The position numbers and the translations under genes were made by a program. Of a DNA stretch of 64,000 nucleotides, positions 1-9,193 are shown piece by piece (within the stretch, counting starts at the first letter, position 1; every line of letters begins with the position of its first letter). The notes beneath the pieces are model-generated. The model ran no database searches, was not told the DNA's origin, and saw only the letters and a list, made by a program, of their open reading frames with translations. Origin of the DNA: Chromobacterium rhizoryzae (GTDB lineage: Bacteria; Pseudomonadota; Gammaproteobacteria; Burkholderiales; Chromobacteriaceae); the NCBI RefSeq assembly GCF_020544465.1, contig NZ_CP066126.1, positions 4,402,001 to 4,466,000 of the forward strand, in the 5' to 3' direction.

Positions 1-1
1 G

Positions 2-826
2 TTTATGTTCCGCGCATCTGTTTTTATTGATGAGCTGAATAAATACTCTGGTGATATTCTCGCAGCTTGCCGATTGTCAATGGAAAATCCACAACAGGAT
101 TTTGATTTTTTACGACCTGACCCAGTTGCCTTTTCAAACTGCCCGCCAAACTCTATTGATTATGCCGTTATGGAAAAAACAGAGTTGGCAGTTGTCGTAC
201 CTTTGGATGCTGGCTGGAGCGACGTTGGATCATGGAGTGCTCTGTGGGAGGTTTCAGAGCAAGATGACTCAAACAATGTAAATATCGGTGACACCATCAC
301 AGTTGATAGTAAGAACTGCTATTTGAATAGTGCCGCCAACCGCCTGATTGCTACAGTAGGCATTGATGACTTGATTGTAATCGATACCGCAGATGCGGTT
401 CTCGTGGCAAAAAAAGATCAAGTACAGAATGTAAAAGATATTGTAGAAAAACTAAAATCTGAGCAGCGGCCAGAAGCGCATCAGCATCGTATGATTTATC
501 GACCATGGGGGCATTATGACAGTATCGACTCTGGCCATCGTTATCAGGTGAAGCGTATTACCGTAAATCCAGGAGCAAAGTTGTCTGTCCAAATGCATCA
601 CCATCGTGCAGAACACTGGGTTGTCGTGTCAGGGACAGCTAGAGTGTTGAATGGTGATAAAGAGACTCTGCTGACAGAAAATCAATCTGTTTATATTCCC
701 GTTGGAGTTGTACATGCTCTTGAGAACCCAGGAAAAGTTCCTCTTGAATTGATTGAAGTCCAATCTGGTAGCTATCTTGGGGAAGATGATATCGTCCGTT
801 TTGAGGATAGGTATGGTCGCTGCTAA
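2..826 (+). CDS. manC: Mannose-1-phosphate guanylyltransferase / mannose-6-phosphate isomerase, C-terminal part (5' end outside window)
   Basis: This is the C-terminal part of a bifunctional ManC/CpsB enzyme, which makes GDP-mannose from mannose-1-phosphate and GTP and can also isomerise mannose-6-phosphate. The reading frame is open to the left edge, and the first visible residues (FMFRAS) match the interior of the nucleotidyltransferase domain, so the gene starts outside the window. The left-handed helix region follows, and then the type II isomerase cupin, with a QMHHHRAEHW metal-binding stretch (about residue 200 of the visible part) and a C-terminal LIEVQSGSYLGEDDI motif. The gene overlaps gmm by 14 bases, so the two are translationally coupled. 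Base composition is AT-rich (about 42% GC in a sampled row), unlike the rest of the window, as is usual for capsule or O-antigen loci. Confidence 0.93.
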   Translation, partial: FMFRASVFIDELNKYSGDILAACRLSMENPQQDFDFLRPDPVAFSNCPPNSIDYAVMEKTELAVVVPLDAGWSDVGSWSALWEVSEQDDSNNVNIGDTITVDSKNCYLNSAANRLIATVGIDDLIVIDTADAVLVAKKDQVQNVKDIVEKLKSEQRPEAHQHRMIYRPWGHYDSIDSGHRYQVKRITVNPGAKLSVQMHHHRAEHWVVVSGTARVLNGDKETLLTENQSVYIPVGVVHALENPGKVPLELIEVQSGSYLGEDDIVRFEDRYGRC

Positions 827-1304
827 CCTTACTTCACATGAAAGCAGTTTTCTTCCTGTCTGCGATTTTATGCAGATTGTGAAATTTGCCCCCTTAATTT
901 CAATTGATTTTATTATTGAGAATAATAATGGCAACTTACTTTTAGGTTTAAGGAAGAACCAACCTGCAGCTGGATTTTGGTTTGTGCCTGGAGGGCGTGT
1001 TCGAAAAAATGAGTCTCTTGACAATGCCTTTTATCGATTATTTCAAGAAGAACTAGGTTTTTCCTTTAATCGAAGTGACGCAGAAGCCTTTGGGGTTTGG
1101 GAACACTTCTACGACACTAATGCATACTGCGGAGATGAATTCAGCACACACTATATTGTTTTGGCTTACAAAATAAAATTTTCAACTAGTTTTGGCTTAG
1201 AGCGTTTGCCTTATAGTCAACACACTCAATATAAATGGGCAACTGCATCAGATATTTGCACAGACCCTAGCGTACATAAAAACACCCAAGCTTACTTTTC
1301 CTAA
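813..1304 (+). CDS. gmm: GDP-mannose mannosyl hydrolase (Nudix family)
   Basis: This is a Nudix-fold GDP-mannose hydrolase of the Gmm/WcaH type, which releases mannose from GDP-mannose. The protein has about 163 residues, close to the usual ~160. The N-terminal LISIDFIIENNNGNLLLG strand is typical of Gmm. The Nudix-like helix reads GGRVRKNESLDNAFYRLFQEELG, with the G-x5-E-x7-R spacing kept. The start at 813 is chosen because it follows a GAGGATAGG ribosome-binding site and aligns with family N-termini; an ORF extended to 753 would run further into manC. The gene forms a two-gene 3' end with manC and is followed by a hairpin terminator. Composition is AT-rich. It probably works in GDP-mannose-derived surface polysaccharide synthesis. 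Confidence 0.9.
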   Translation: MVAANLTSHESSFLPVCDFMQIVKFAPLISIDFIIENNNGNLLLGLRKNQPAAGFWFVPGGRVRKNESLDNAFYRLFQEELGFSFNRSDAEAFGVWEHFYDTNAYCGDEFSTHYIVLAYKIKFSTSFGLERLPYSQHTQYKWATASDICTDPSVHKNTQAYFS

Positions 1305-1312
1305 TTTCAGCC

Positions 1313-1345
1313 AACCGCAGATAATAATATCTGCGGTTGTTGCTT
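1313..1345. terminator. Terminator hairpin between gmm and gltD
   Basis: A perfect 10-bp stem (AACCGCAGAT / ATCTGCGGTT, 1313-1322 and 1329-1338) has a 6-nt AT loop and is followed by a T-rich tail on the plus strand. It sits between the convergent gmm and gltD genes and can serve the plus-strand polysaccharide transcript, and possibly both directions. Confidence 0.75.
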
Positions 1346-1353
1346 CTAATTCT

Positions 1354-2766
1354 TCAAAGGCTGAGATAATTTAGAATACTGTCGGCTGCCTGCCTTCCTT
1401 CAAATACCGCTCTCACCACTAAGTCAGCCCCACGTACCATATCCCCCCCAGAGAAGACCTTAGGGCTGCTAGTCTGATATGGATATCTATCCTGTTCTGA
1501 AACTATGACTCGGTTGTTGCTAGTAACCCCAATCCCCTGAGCGGTAAACCAAGCCGCAGCCTCTACCTGAAAGCCAAAAGCTATAATCACGCAATCACAC
1601 TCCAAACTCTCTTCACTTCCCGGAATGAGCTCCACTGTCCGGCGCCCCTTACTATCTGGCTCTCCTAAACGAGTGGCCATTAAATTCACGACTAGAGCAT
1701 CCGTCGAGCACTGTAAAATGGCAGTGGGTTGCCGATTCCAACTGAACTCAACGCCCTCTTCCTTCGCATTCGCCACCTCGCGCTTGGAGCCTGGCATATT
1801 CGCCTCATCGCGCCTATAGGCGCAAATCACGCTTTTCGCGCCCTGGCGTATCGCGGTGCGATTGCAGTCCATCGCGGTATCTCCTCCGCCCAATACCACA
1901 ACGCGCTTGCCATGCATCGTGATCGGCTCTTCGCCATCCGGCAGCGTGCCCAGTCCTTGGCGCACATTATTGATCAAGTAAGGCAGGGCTTCCAACACTC
2001 CGGGCAAATCCTCTCCAGGAAAGCCGCCCTTCATATACTTGTATGCGCCCATGCCCATGAAGATGGCGTCGTATTGTTCCAGCAACTCTTCTATCGGGAC
2101 ATCCTTGCCGATCTCGGTGTTGAGCACAAACTCCACCCCCATGCCCTCCATGATCTCGCGGCGGCGCTTGATCACGGATTTTTCCAGCTTGAACTCCGGA
2201 ATACCAAAGGTCAGCAGGCCGCCAATCTCCTCGTAGCGGTCAAACACCACCGCCTTGACGCCATTGCGCACCAGCACGTCGGCACAGGCCAGGCCGGCCG
2301 GGCCGGCGCCGATTACTGCGACTTTCTTGTCCGTCCACACCACCTTGGACATATCCGGCCGCCAACCAGCTTTGAAGGCCTCGTCGGTAATGTATTTCTC
2401 GATGCTGCCGATGGAAACCGCGCCGAAGCCGCCCTGGTTCAGGGTGCACGCGCCTTCGCACAGACGGTCCTGCGGGCAGACCCGGCCGCAGATTTCCGGC
2501 AGGCTATTGGTTTTGTGCGACATTTCCGCCGCCTCGAACAGACGCCCCTCTTCCACCAACTTCAGCCAGTTGGGGATGTAGTTGTGCACCGGGCACTCCC
2601 ATTCGCAGTACGGGTTGCCACAGGACAAGCAGCGGCCGGCCTGGTCGGCCGCGTCCACGCTGTGCAACGGCTGATAGATTTCTTTGAATTCGATCTTGCG
2701 CACCGAGGCGTCCACCTTGTCGCCGGGGTTGCGCGAAAGCTTCATGAATTGGAAAACATCGCTCAT
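1354..2766 (-). CDS. gltD: Glutamate synthase [NADPH] small (beta) subunit
   Basis: This is the beta subunit of NADPH-dependent glutamate synthase (GOGAT). It passes electrons from NADPH through FAD and Fe-S clusters to the GltB subunit for ammonia assimilation. The 470-residue length is normal. Two N-terminal cysteine groups for 4Fe-4S clusters are seen (Cys46, 49, 54, 58 and Cys93, 97, 103, 107). An FAD-binding GAGPAG motif lies at 153-158 and a second dinucleotide-binding motif, VVVLGGGDTAMD, near residue 290. It lies 97 bases downstream of gltB on the same strand, so an operon gltBD is likely. The last ~450 coding bases (1354 to about 1800) have clearly lower GC and different codon use from the rest of the gene, although the protein looks intact. 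Confidence 0.97.
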   Translation of the reverse strand: MSDVFQFMKLSRNPGDKVDASVRKIEFKEIYQPLHSVDAADQAGRCLSCGNPYCEWECPVHNYIPNWLKLVEEGRLFEAAEMSHKTNSLPEICGRVCPQDRLCEGACTLNQGGFGAVSIGSIEKYITDEAFKAGWRPDMSKVVWTDKKVAVIGAGPAGLACADVLVRNGVKAVVFDRYEEIGGLLTFGIPEFKLEKSVIKRRREIMEGMGVEFVLNTEIGKDVPIEELLEQYDAIFMGMGAYKYMKGGFPGEDLPGVLEALPYLINNVRQGLGTLPDGEEPITMHGKRVVVLGGGDTAMDCNRTAIRQGAKSVICAYRRDEANMPGSKREVANAKEEGVEFSWNRQPTAILQCSTDALVVNLMATRLGEPDSKGRRTVELIPGSEESLECDCVIIAFGFQVEAAAWFTAQGIGVTSNNRVIVSEQDRYPYQTSSPKVFSGGDMVRGADLVVRAVFEGRQAADSILNYLSL

Positions 2767-2863
2767 GGTTGTTTCCTGTCTTGCTGGGCCCGTCGCCCGC
2801 TGGCGCCCGGGTTTTGAATGAGGTATCGGCGGAACGGCACCAGGGCCGCCCGCCTTGCGCGTC

Positions 2864-5800
2864 TTAGTCCTTGAGCAGGCTGTCGAGCTTGGCCGCCTTG
2901 GGTTTGACCAGCCAGAAGTAATCGACGTAATCGTCGAAGTTCTCCAGCATCGCTTTGGCCGTCTCGGAACCGGTCAACTCAACGTGCTTGGCGATTTTCT
3001 CCAATAGATAGGCGCGATACATGCCCATGGCTTCGCCGTTGATCAGGTGGATGTCGATCAGCTCGTTGTTGTAGCGATAAGCGAATTTCTCATTCGGGTC
3101 GTAGACGAAGGCGAAGCCGCCGGTCATGCCGGCGCCGAAGTTGTAGCCGGTTTCGCCCAGCACGATGACGCTGCCGCCGGTCATGTATTCGCAGCAATGG
3201 TCGCCGGCGCCTTCGATGACGGCCAGCGCGCCGGAGTTGCGCACGCCGAAACGCTCGCCCGCCACGCCCGCGGCGAACAACTGGCCGCCGGTAGCCCCAT
3301 ACAGACAGGTATTGCCGATGATGATGGACTCGCCCGCCCGGTATCCCGCGTTCTTGGGCGGATAGATGGTCACCCGGCCGCCGGCCATGCCCTTGCCCAC
3401 ATAGTCGTTGGCGTCGCCTTCCAGTTCCAGATGCAGACCGGACGCGTTCCATACGCCGAAACTTTGCCCGGCGCTGCCGCTGAACTTGATCTTAAGACAG
3501 CCGAATGGCAGGCCCGCCGCGCCGTGCACGCGGGCGATCTCGCCGGACAGGCGTGCGCCGATGGAGCGGTAGGTATTCTCGATCGGATAGCTCAGCTCCA
3601 ACATCTGTTTATTGTGGATGGCGGACAAGGCGTCCTGCAGAATGGCTTCCGCCAGCTCGCCCTTGTCGAAGGAGGGATTGCTGGCGCTGACGCAGAAACG
3701 CGGCTCGCTATCCGGCACCCGGCCTTGCGACAGCAGCGGCGACAGGTCCAGCCTCTGCTGCTTGTCGGTGTCGCCAGCCGTCAGGCTCAGCAGGTCCATC
3801 CGGCCGATCAGTTGCTCCATATTGCGCACCCCCAGCTTGGCCATCCACTCGCGGGTTTCGCGCGCGATGAACAGGAAGTAGTTCATCACCATTTCCGGCA
3901 AGCCGGTGAAGTACTTGGAGCGCAGCTTGATTTCCTGAGTGGCCACGCCGGTGGCGCAGTTGTTCAGATGGCAGATGCGCAGGTATTTGCAACCCAACGC
4001 CACCATGGGGCCGGTGCCGAAGCCAAAGCTCTCCGCGCCCATCATCGCCGCCTTGATCACGTCCAGGCCGGTCTTCAAACCGCCGTCGGTCTGCACCCGC
4101 ACCCGGCCGCGCAGGCCGTTGGCGCGCAGCACCTGCTGGGCTTCGGACAGGCCCAGCTCCCATGGGGAGCCGGCGTATTTGACCGAGGTCAGCGGCGAGG
4201 CGCCGGTGCCGCCGTCGTAGCCGGAGATGGTGATCAGGTCGGCGTAGGCCTTGGCCACGCCGGCGGCGATGGTGCCGACACCGGGTTCGGCCACCAGCTT
4301 GACCGACACCAGCGCGGACGGGTTGACCTGCTTGAGGTCGAAAATCAGCTGCGCCAGGTCTTCAATCGAGTAAATGTCATGATGCGGCGGCGGCGAGATC
4401 AGGCTGATGCCTTCCTTGGCGTGGCGCAGCCGCGCAATCAGGCCGGACACCTTGTCCCCTGGCAGCTGGCCGCCCTCGCCCGGCTTGGCGCCTTGCGCCA
4501 CCTTGATCTGCAGCACTTCGGCATTGACCAGGTAATGCGGCGTGACGCCGAAGCGCCCCGAGGCCACCTGCTTGATCTTGGACATCTTCTCGGTGCCGTA
4601 GCGCGCGGCGTCTTCGCCGCCCTCGCCGGAGTTGGAACGGCCGCCCAGGCGGTTCATCGCGATCGCCAGCGCTTCATGCGCCTCAGGCGACAAGGCGCCG
4701 AGCGACATCCCCGCGGAATCGAAGCGCTTGAGGATGGCTTCTACCGGCTCCACTTCGTCGATGGAGATAGGCTCGCCCAGCGGCTGCACCTGCATCAGGT
4801 CGCGCAACATCGCCACCGGGCGCTGGTTCACCGCCTCGGCGTATTGCTGATAGGCCTGGTAATCGTCGTTCTGCACCGCTTTTTGCAGCAGGGTCACCAC
4901 ATCGGGGTTATAGGCGTGGTATTCCTCGCCGTGCACGTACTTGAGCAAGCCGCCCTGGGAGATCGGCCGCATCGGGTTGAAGGCGAAACGCGCCAGCTTG
5001 CGCTGATCGTCCTCGAAGTCGGCGAAACCCGCGCCGGATACCCGCGACACCGTGCCCTTCAGGCACAACTCCACCACTTCCTCGTGGATGCCCACCGCTT
5101 CGAACAGCTGCGCGCCGCGATAGGAGGCGATGGTGGAAATGCCCATCTTGGACAACACTTTGAGCAAACCCTTGTTGATGCCCTTGCGATAGTGCTGCAA
5201 GGCTTCGTTGAGCTTGAGTTTGACCTCGCCGCTCTGCACCAGCTCGATGATGCTTTGATAAGCCAGATAGGGGTATACCGCGGTGGCGCCGTAGCCGATG
5301 ATGCAGGCCATCTGGTGCGCGTCGCGCACCGTGCCGGTTTCCACCAGGATATTGGTCTTGCAGCGCAAGCCGCTGTCTATCAGCGCGTGGTGCACCGCGC
5401 CGGTGGCGAACAGCGCCGGGATGGGCAGGCGCTGAGGCGTCACATGGCGATCGGACAGCACCACGATGACCGTGCCCTCCTTGACCGCGTCCACGACATG
5501 TCGGGTCAGCGTCTCCAGCGCCTGGCGCAAGTCGGTTTCGCTGGGGTCGTAGCACAGGTCGAAGGTCGTCGCCTTCAGATAAGGCTCCGGCCGCGTGGTG
5601 ACGCGGGTGAATTTCTCGTGCGACAGCACCGGGGAGCGCACTTCCAGCCGCTTGGCGTGCTCGGCGCTCTCTTCAAACATATTGCGTTCCGGCCCGAACA
5701 CCGTGTTCAGCGACATCACCACCGCTTCGCGGATCGGGTCGATAGGCGGGTTGGTCACCTGGGCGAATTGCTGGCGCAGATAGTCGAAGGGCGAGCGCAC

Positions 5801-7312
5801 TTTCCGGCTCAGCACCGCCATCGGCGTATCGTCCCCCATCGAACCCACCGCCTCTTGGCCGTCCTCGGCCAGCACGCGCAGGATTTGGTCTCGCTCTTCA
5901 AAGCTGATATTGAATAGCTTCTGCAAACGCGCCAGTTCGTCCTTGGATAAAGGCTCGACACCGGCGTCGTCCTCGATCGACAGCTCCAGGTATTTGGCGC
6001 TGTCCTTGATCCATTGCCGATACGGCTTGGCGCTCTTCAATTGGGCGTCGATTTCCTCCGGCAACAAGAGCTCGCCGGTGGCCAAATCCGCGGCGAACAG
6101 CTGACCCGGCTTGACCCGGCCCTTGCGCACCACATTTTCGGGCTGGTAGTCCCACACCCCCACTTCGGAGGCAATGGTCAGCACATTGTCCCGGGTCAGC
6201 ACCCAGCGGGCCGGCCGCAGGCCGTTGCGGTCCAACATGCAGGCGGCGTAGCGGCCGTCGGTGAGCACGATGCCGGCCGGGCCGTCCCACGGCTCCATAT
6301 GCATGGAGTTGAATTCATAAAAGGCGCGCAAGTCCTTGTCGGTGGAGTCGACGTTCTGCCAGGCCGGCGGCACCAGCAGACGCAGGGCGCGGAACAGCGG
6401 AATACCGCCCATCAGCAGGCCTTCCAGCATATTGTCCAGCGACATCGAGTCGGAGCCGTCGGTCTGCACGATGGGACGCACCGCGTCCATGTCCAGATGC
6501 GGTGACGCCATGATGCGCTCGCGCGCGCGCGCCCAATGGCGGTTGCCCTGCACGGTGTTGATTTCGCCGTTGTGGGCAAGGAAACGGAAAGGCTGCGCCA
6601 GCTTCCATTGCGGCCAGGTATTGGTGGAGAAGCGCTGGTGGAATACGGCCAGGCTGGACTCGAAGCGGGGATCGTTCAAATCCAGGAAGAACTTGGACAG
6701 GTTCTCCGGCGTCACCAGGCCTTTGTAGGACAGAGTATGCGGCGACAAGGTCGGCAGATAAAAAAACGGGTCGTCCGCCTTATTGGCTTTCTCAGCCTGG
6801 CGACGACCCATGTACAAACGGCGCTGGAACATTAATTCATCCATGCCGAATGGACAGTTAACAAAGACCTGGACCATGGCGGGAAGCGAGGCCAAGGCCG
6901 CCTCCCCACAGGCGCTGTCGTCGGTGGGAACCTGTCGGAAACCGGACACCTCCAAACCCTGGGACTCCAGAAACTCGCGCAGGCGGCGCAAACTGCGCTC
7001 TCCCTGTTCCGGATCGGGATGGTGGAACACCAGCCCGGCGGCGTACACTGGCTTCAGCGTCAATCCGGCCGCAGCGGCGACTTCGCGCAAAAAACCGTCC
7101 GGCTTGCGAAACAACAGGCCGCAGCCGTCGCCGGATTTGCCGTCGGCGGCCACCGCGCCGCGGTGGGTCAATTTGGCCAGCGAGGAGATGGCGGTATCCA
7201 CCAGCCAGTGACTGGGTTTGTCGTCAAGCTGGGCGATCAAGCCAAAACCGCAGCTATCCTGCTCGAAGTCCGGATGGTACAGGGTGCCCTGTAGCCAGCG
7301 TTGTCTGTCCAT
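2864..7312 (-). CDS. gltB: Glutamate synthase [NADPH] large (alpha) subunit
   Basis: This is the catalytic large subunit of GOGAT. It hydrolyses glutamine in an N-terminal class II amidotransferase domain, channels ammonia, and makes glutamate from 2-oxoglutarate on FMN. It has 1482 residues from the chosen start (MDRQRW). Cys21, in the DSCGFG motif, would become the N-terminal nucleophile after removal of a 20-residue propeptide. The FMN/synthase domain carries the 3Fe-4S cysteines Cys1108, Cys1114 and Cys1119 (CKYLRICHLNNC), and the C-terminal GXGXG beta-helix is present. The start at 7312 is preferred to an upstream in-frame start at 7399 because an AGGA ribosome-binding site precedes it and the propeptide length fits the family. 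It is first in the gltBD unit and divergent from the phospholipase D gene. Confidence 0.97.
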   Translation of the reverse strand: MDRQRWLQGTLYHPDFEQDSCGFGLIAQLDDKPSHWLVDTAISSLAKLTHRGAVAADGKSGDGCGLLFRKPDGFLREVAAAAGLTLKPVYAAGLVFHHPDPEQGERSLRRLREFLESQGLEVSGFRQVPTDDSACGEAALASLPAMVQVFVNCPFGMDELMFQRRLYMGRRQAEKANKADDPFFYLPTLSPHTLSYKGLVTPENLSKFFLDLNDPRFESSLAVFHQRFSTNTWPQWKLAQPFRFLAHNGEINTVQGNRHWARARERIMASPHLDMDAVRPIVQTDGSDSMSLDNMLEGLLMGGIPLFRALRLLVPPAWQNVDSTDKDLRAFYEFNSMHMEPWDGPAGIVLTDGRYAACMLDRNGLRPARWVLTRDNVLTIASEVGVWDYQPENVVRKGRVKPGQLFAADLATGELLLPEEIDAQLKSAKPYRQWIKDSAKYLELSIEDDAGVEPLSKDELARLQKLFNISFEERDQILRVLAEDGQEAVGSMGDDTPMAVLSRKVRSPFDYLRQQFAQVTNPPIDPIREAVVMSLNTVFGPERNMFEESAEHAKRLEVRSPVLSHEKFTRVTTRPEPYLKATTFDLCYDPSETDLRQALETLTRHVVDAVKEGTVIVVLSDRHVTPQRLPIPALFATGAVHHALIDSGLRCKTNILVETGTVRDAHQMACIIGYGATAVYPYLAYQSIIELVQSGEVKLKLNEALQHYRKGINKGLLKVLSKMGISTIASYRGAQLFEAVGIHEEVVELCLKGTVSRVSGAGFADFEDDQRKLARFAFNPMRPISQGGLLKYVHGEEYHAYNPDVVTLLQKAVQNDDYQAYQQYAEAVNQRPVAMLRDLMQVQPLGEPISIDEVEPVEAILKRFDSAGMSLGALSPEAHEALAIAMNRLGGRSNSGEGGEDAARYGTEKMSKIKQVASGRFGVTPHYLVNAEVLQIKVAQGAKPGEGGQLPGDKVSGLIARLRHAKEGISLISPPPHHDIYSIEDLAQLIFDLKQVNPSALVSVKLVAEPGVGTIAAGVAKAYADLITISGYDGGTGASPLTSVKYAGSPWELGLSEAQQVLRANGLRGRVRVQTDGGLKTGLDVIKAAMMGAESFGFGTGPMVALGCKYLRICHLNNCATGVATQEIKLRSKYFTGLPEMVMNYFLFIARETREWMAKLGVRNMEQLIGRMDLLSLTAGDTDKQQRLDLSPLLSQGRVPDSEPRFCVSASNPSFDKGELAEAILQDALSAIHNKQMLELSYPIENTYRSIGARLSGEIARVHGAAGLPFGCLKIKFSGSAGQSFGVWNASGLHLELEGDANDYVGKGMAGGRVTIYPPKNAGYRAGESIIIGNTCLYGATGGQLFAAGVAGERFGVRNSGALAVIEGAGDHCCEYMTGGSVIVLGETGYNFGAGMTGGFAFVYDPNEKFAYRYNNELIDIHLINGEAMGMYRAYLLEKIAKHVELTGSETAKAMLENFDDYVDYFWLVKPKAAKLDSLLKD

Positions 7313-7436
7313 AGCTTTGTCCTGCTTATAATGTGAAACGAATGTTTCGATTCTAAGGGCAAGGAGCTTGACCCTGCAACCGGTTTTTGTGCACCGCATT
7401 AGACGATAAAAATCATCATGTTACGTTGATTTTTTT

Positions 7437-7458
7437 GATTTTTCGATGTCGAAAAATC
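7437..7458. promoter_or_regulatory. Perfect 10-bp dyad in the gltB / phospholipase D intergenic region
   Basis: GATTTTTCGA and TCGAAAAATC form a perfect inverted repeat with a 2-nt centre, in the 282-bp AT-rich region between divergent gltB and the phospholipase D gene. A second, shorter dyad (GAAAC-gaat-GTTTC) lies at 7335-7348, just upstream of gltB. Such dyads are typical of regulator operators. No regulator can be named from the sequence. There is no T-run placed to make it a terminator of either gene. Confidence 0.4.
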
Positions 7459-7594
7459 GTGTTTTCACGGCGGATTAATTGTGATTTTGTGACGCGAACG
7501 TTCAATAAAACGACTGTCAAGCCGCCTTGTCAAGGACATCCAAAATGGCGATTTCAACCAAATTCAGTATATTGTCAAACAATAGCCAAATATA

Positions 7595-9115
7595 ATGCCC
7601 ATTCTGTCCCCCCACCCCGCCAATCAGGAGCTGATCCGACACCTGGCCGAGCAGGCGTTTTCCCGCTCCGCCGGCGCCCCGCTGGTGGGCGGCAATCAGC
7701 TGGAACTGCTCTACGACAGCGTGGAGAACTTCCCGGCTTGGGAACAGGCCATCGCCGACAGCCGGGAATCGATCTTCATCGAGATGTATATCTTCGCCAA
7801 GGACGCGTTTGGCCTGCGCATACGGGATCTGCTGATTGAACGCGCGCGCGCCGGAGTGAAGGTCTGCCTGCTTTACGATTGGCTGGGCAGCTGGAAAACG
7901 CATCTGGGCAGTTTCTTCAAGCCCTTGCAGGCCGCGGGAGCGGAATTGCGCGCCTACAACCCGCCGTCTCTGACCGCCGGCCTCAGCATGCTGGGGCGCA
8001 ATCATCGCAAGCTGATCGTGATCGACCGCCGGACCGTCTTCGTGTCCGGCCTGTGCATCAGCTCCAGCTGGGAAGGCCGTCCGGAGCGCGGCCAAGAGCC
8101 CTGGCGCGATACCGGCGTCAAATTCAGCGGACCGCTGGCGGCCGACGCGCTGGCGGCCTTCGCCGACAGCTGGGCCAGCTGCGGCGGCCCGCTGTCCGCG
8201 GAATGGCTGACGCCGCCGCCATTGGAAAACTGCGGCGCGGTGGCGGCGCGCCTGATCGCCACCACGCCCGCCACCGCGCAAATGATGCGGCTGGACTTGC
8301 TGATCGCCTGCTTCGCCCGACGCACCCTGTGGCTGACCGACGCCTACTTCATGGGCACCAGCATGTATCTGACCGCGCTGAAACAGGCCGCGCGAGACGG
8401 CGTCGACGTCCGCTTGCTGGTGCCGCGCTCCAGCGACATCGGCTGGATCGCCACGGTGTCGCGTACCCAGTACCGCCCGCTGCTGGAGGCCGGCGTGCGC
8501 GTCTTCGAATGGGACGGCCCGATGATCCACGCCAAAACCGCGGTGGCGGACGGCCGCTGGGCGCGCATCGGCTCCACCAACCTCAATCTGTCGAGCTGGC
8601 TGGCCAACCGCGAACTGGACGTGGCGGTGGAGGACCAGGCCTTGGCGGAAAAGCTGGCCGAGCGGTTCCTTCAGGATCTGGACCACGCCACCGAAGTGAT
8701 CCTGGCCGGCCAGCGCCGCCGCCCGACGCTGACCAAGCCGCGGCCCAAGGACTATCACGGCCTGCTGCTGCCGCCGCATACCGCCGCCCTCAGCGGCGCC
8801 AGCGCCGCCGCGCGGCAAGCAGCGCGGATCGGCGACGCGCTGGGCGTGGTGGTGCGCGGCACCCGCAATGTCGACGCCAGCGAGGCGTCCGCCTTCCTGA
8901 CCATAGGCATGGCGCTGCTGATCTTCGCCGGACTGATCGCCTTCTTCCCCTGGCTGGTGGCCGCGCCCTTGCTCTTTTTACTGCTGCTCAGCGGCGGCGC
9001 CATCGTCGCCAAGGCTCTGGGCTTGTACTGGGCCAGGCGTGGCAAAAAACAACAGCCTCCGCCGGCCGCGCCGGCTGGCGAGCAAGATGGCTCGCCCCAG
9101 GACAAATGCGATTAA
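7595..9115 (+). CDS. Phospholipase D-family protein, cardiolipin synthase-like
   Basis: This is a two-HKD-motif phospholipase D superfamily protein of 506 residues. The first motif, HRKLIVIDRRTVFVSG, begins at His137 and the second, HAKTAVADGRWARIGSTNLN, at His312. The second has the GSTNLN tail found in cardiolipin synthases. Together these build one active site that transfers phosphatidyl groups. The N-terminus has no clear transmembrane segment, but a hydrophobic stretch at about residues 445-475 (MALLIFAGLIAFFPWLVAAPLL) probably anchors the C-terminus. A ClsB/ClsC-type cardiolipin synthase is the best guess; another phosphatidyltransferase or phospholipase is possible. It is transcribed alone, divergent from gltB, with a terminator 50 bases downstream. 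Confidence 0.85.
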   Translation: MPILSPHPANQELIRHLAEQAFSRSAGAPLVGGNQLELLYDSVENFPAWEQAIADSRESIFIEMYIFAKDAFGLRIRDLLIERARAGVKVCLLYDWLGSWKTHLGSFFKPLQAAGAELRAYNPPSLTAGLSMLGRNHRKLIVIDRRTVFVSGLCISSSWEGRPERGQEPWRDTGVKFSGPLAADALAAFADSWASCGGPLSAEWLTPPPLENCGAVAARLIATTPATAQMMRLDLLIACFARRTLWLTDAYFMGTSMYLTALKQAARDGVDVRLLVPRSSDIGWIATVSRTQYRPLLEAGVRVFEWDGPMIHAKTAVADGRWARIGSTNLNLSSWLANRELDVAVEDQALAEKLAERFLQDLDHATEVILAGQRRRPTLTKPRPKDYHGLLLPPHTAALSGASAAARQAARIGDALGVVVRGTRNVDASEASAFLTIGMALLIFAGLIAFFPWLVAAPLLFLLLLSGGAIVAKALGLYWARRGKKQQPPPAAPAGEQDGSPQDKCD

Positions 9116-9166
9116 AAACAATCCGTTGACTTGGGCTGATGTCCCCAAGACATCGCCGCCGCATCG

Positions 9167-9193
9167 CGCCTGGCCGCCGTCAGGCGTTTTTTT
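9167..9193 (+). terminator. Rho-independent terminator after the phospholipase D gene
   Basis: A stem CGCCTG (9167-9172) / CAGGCG (9181-9186) with an 8-nt loop is followed directly by seven T residues (9187-9193). It lies about 50 bases past the stop codon. Confidence 0.8.

Noticed and set aside
3047..5917. 956-codon ORF antisense to gltB
   Set aside because: It lies opposite a clear GltB CDS, has no recognisable domain, and arises from G/C codon bias.
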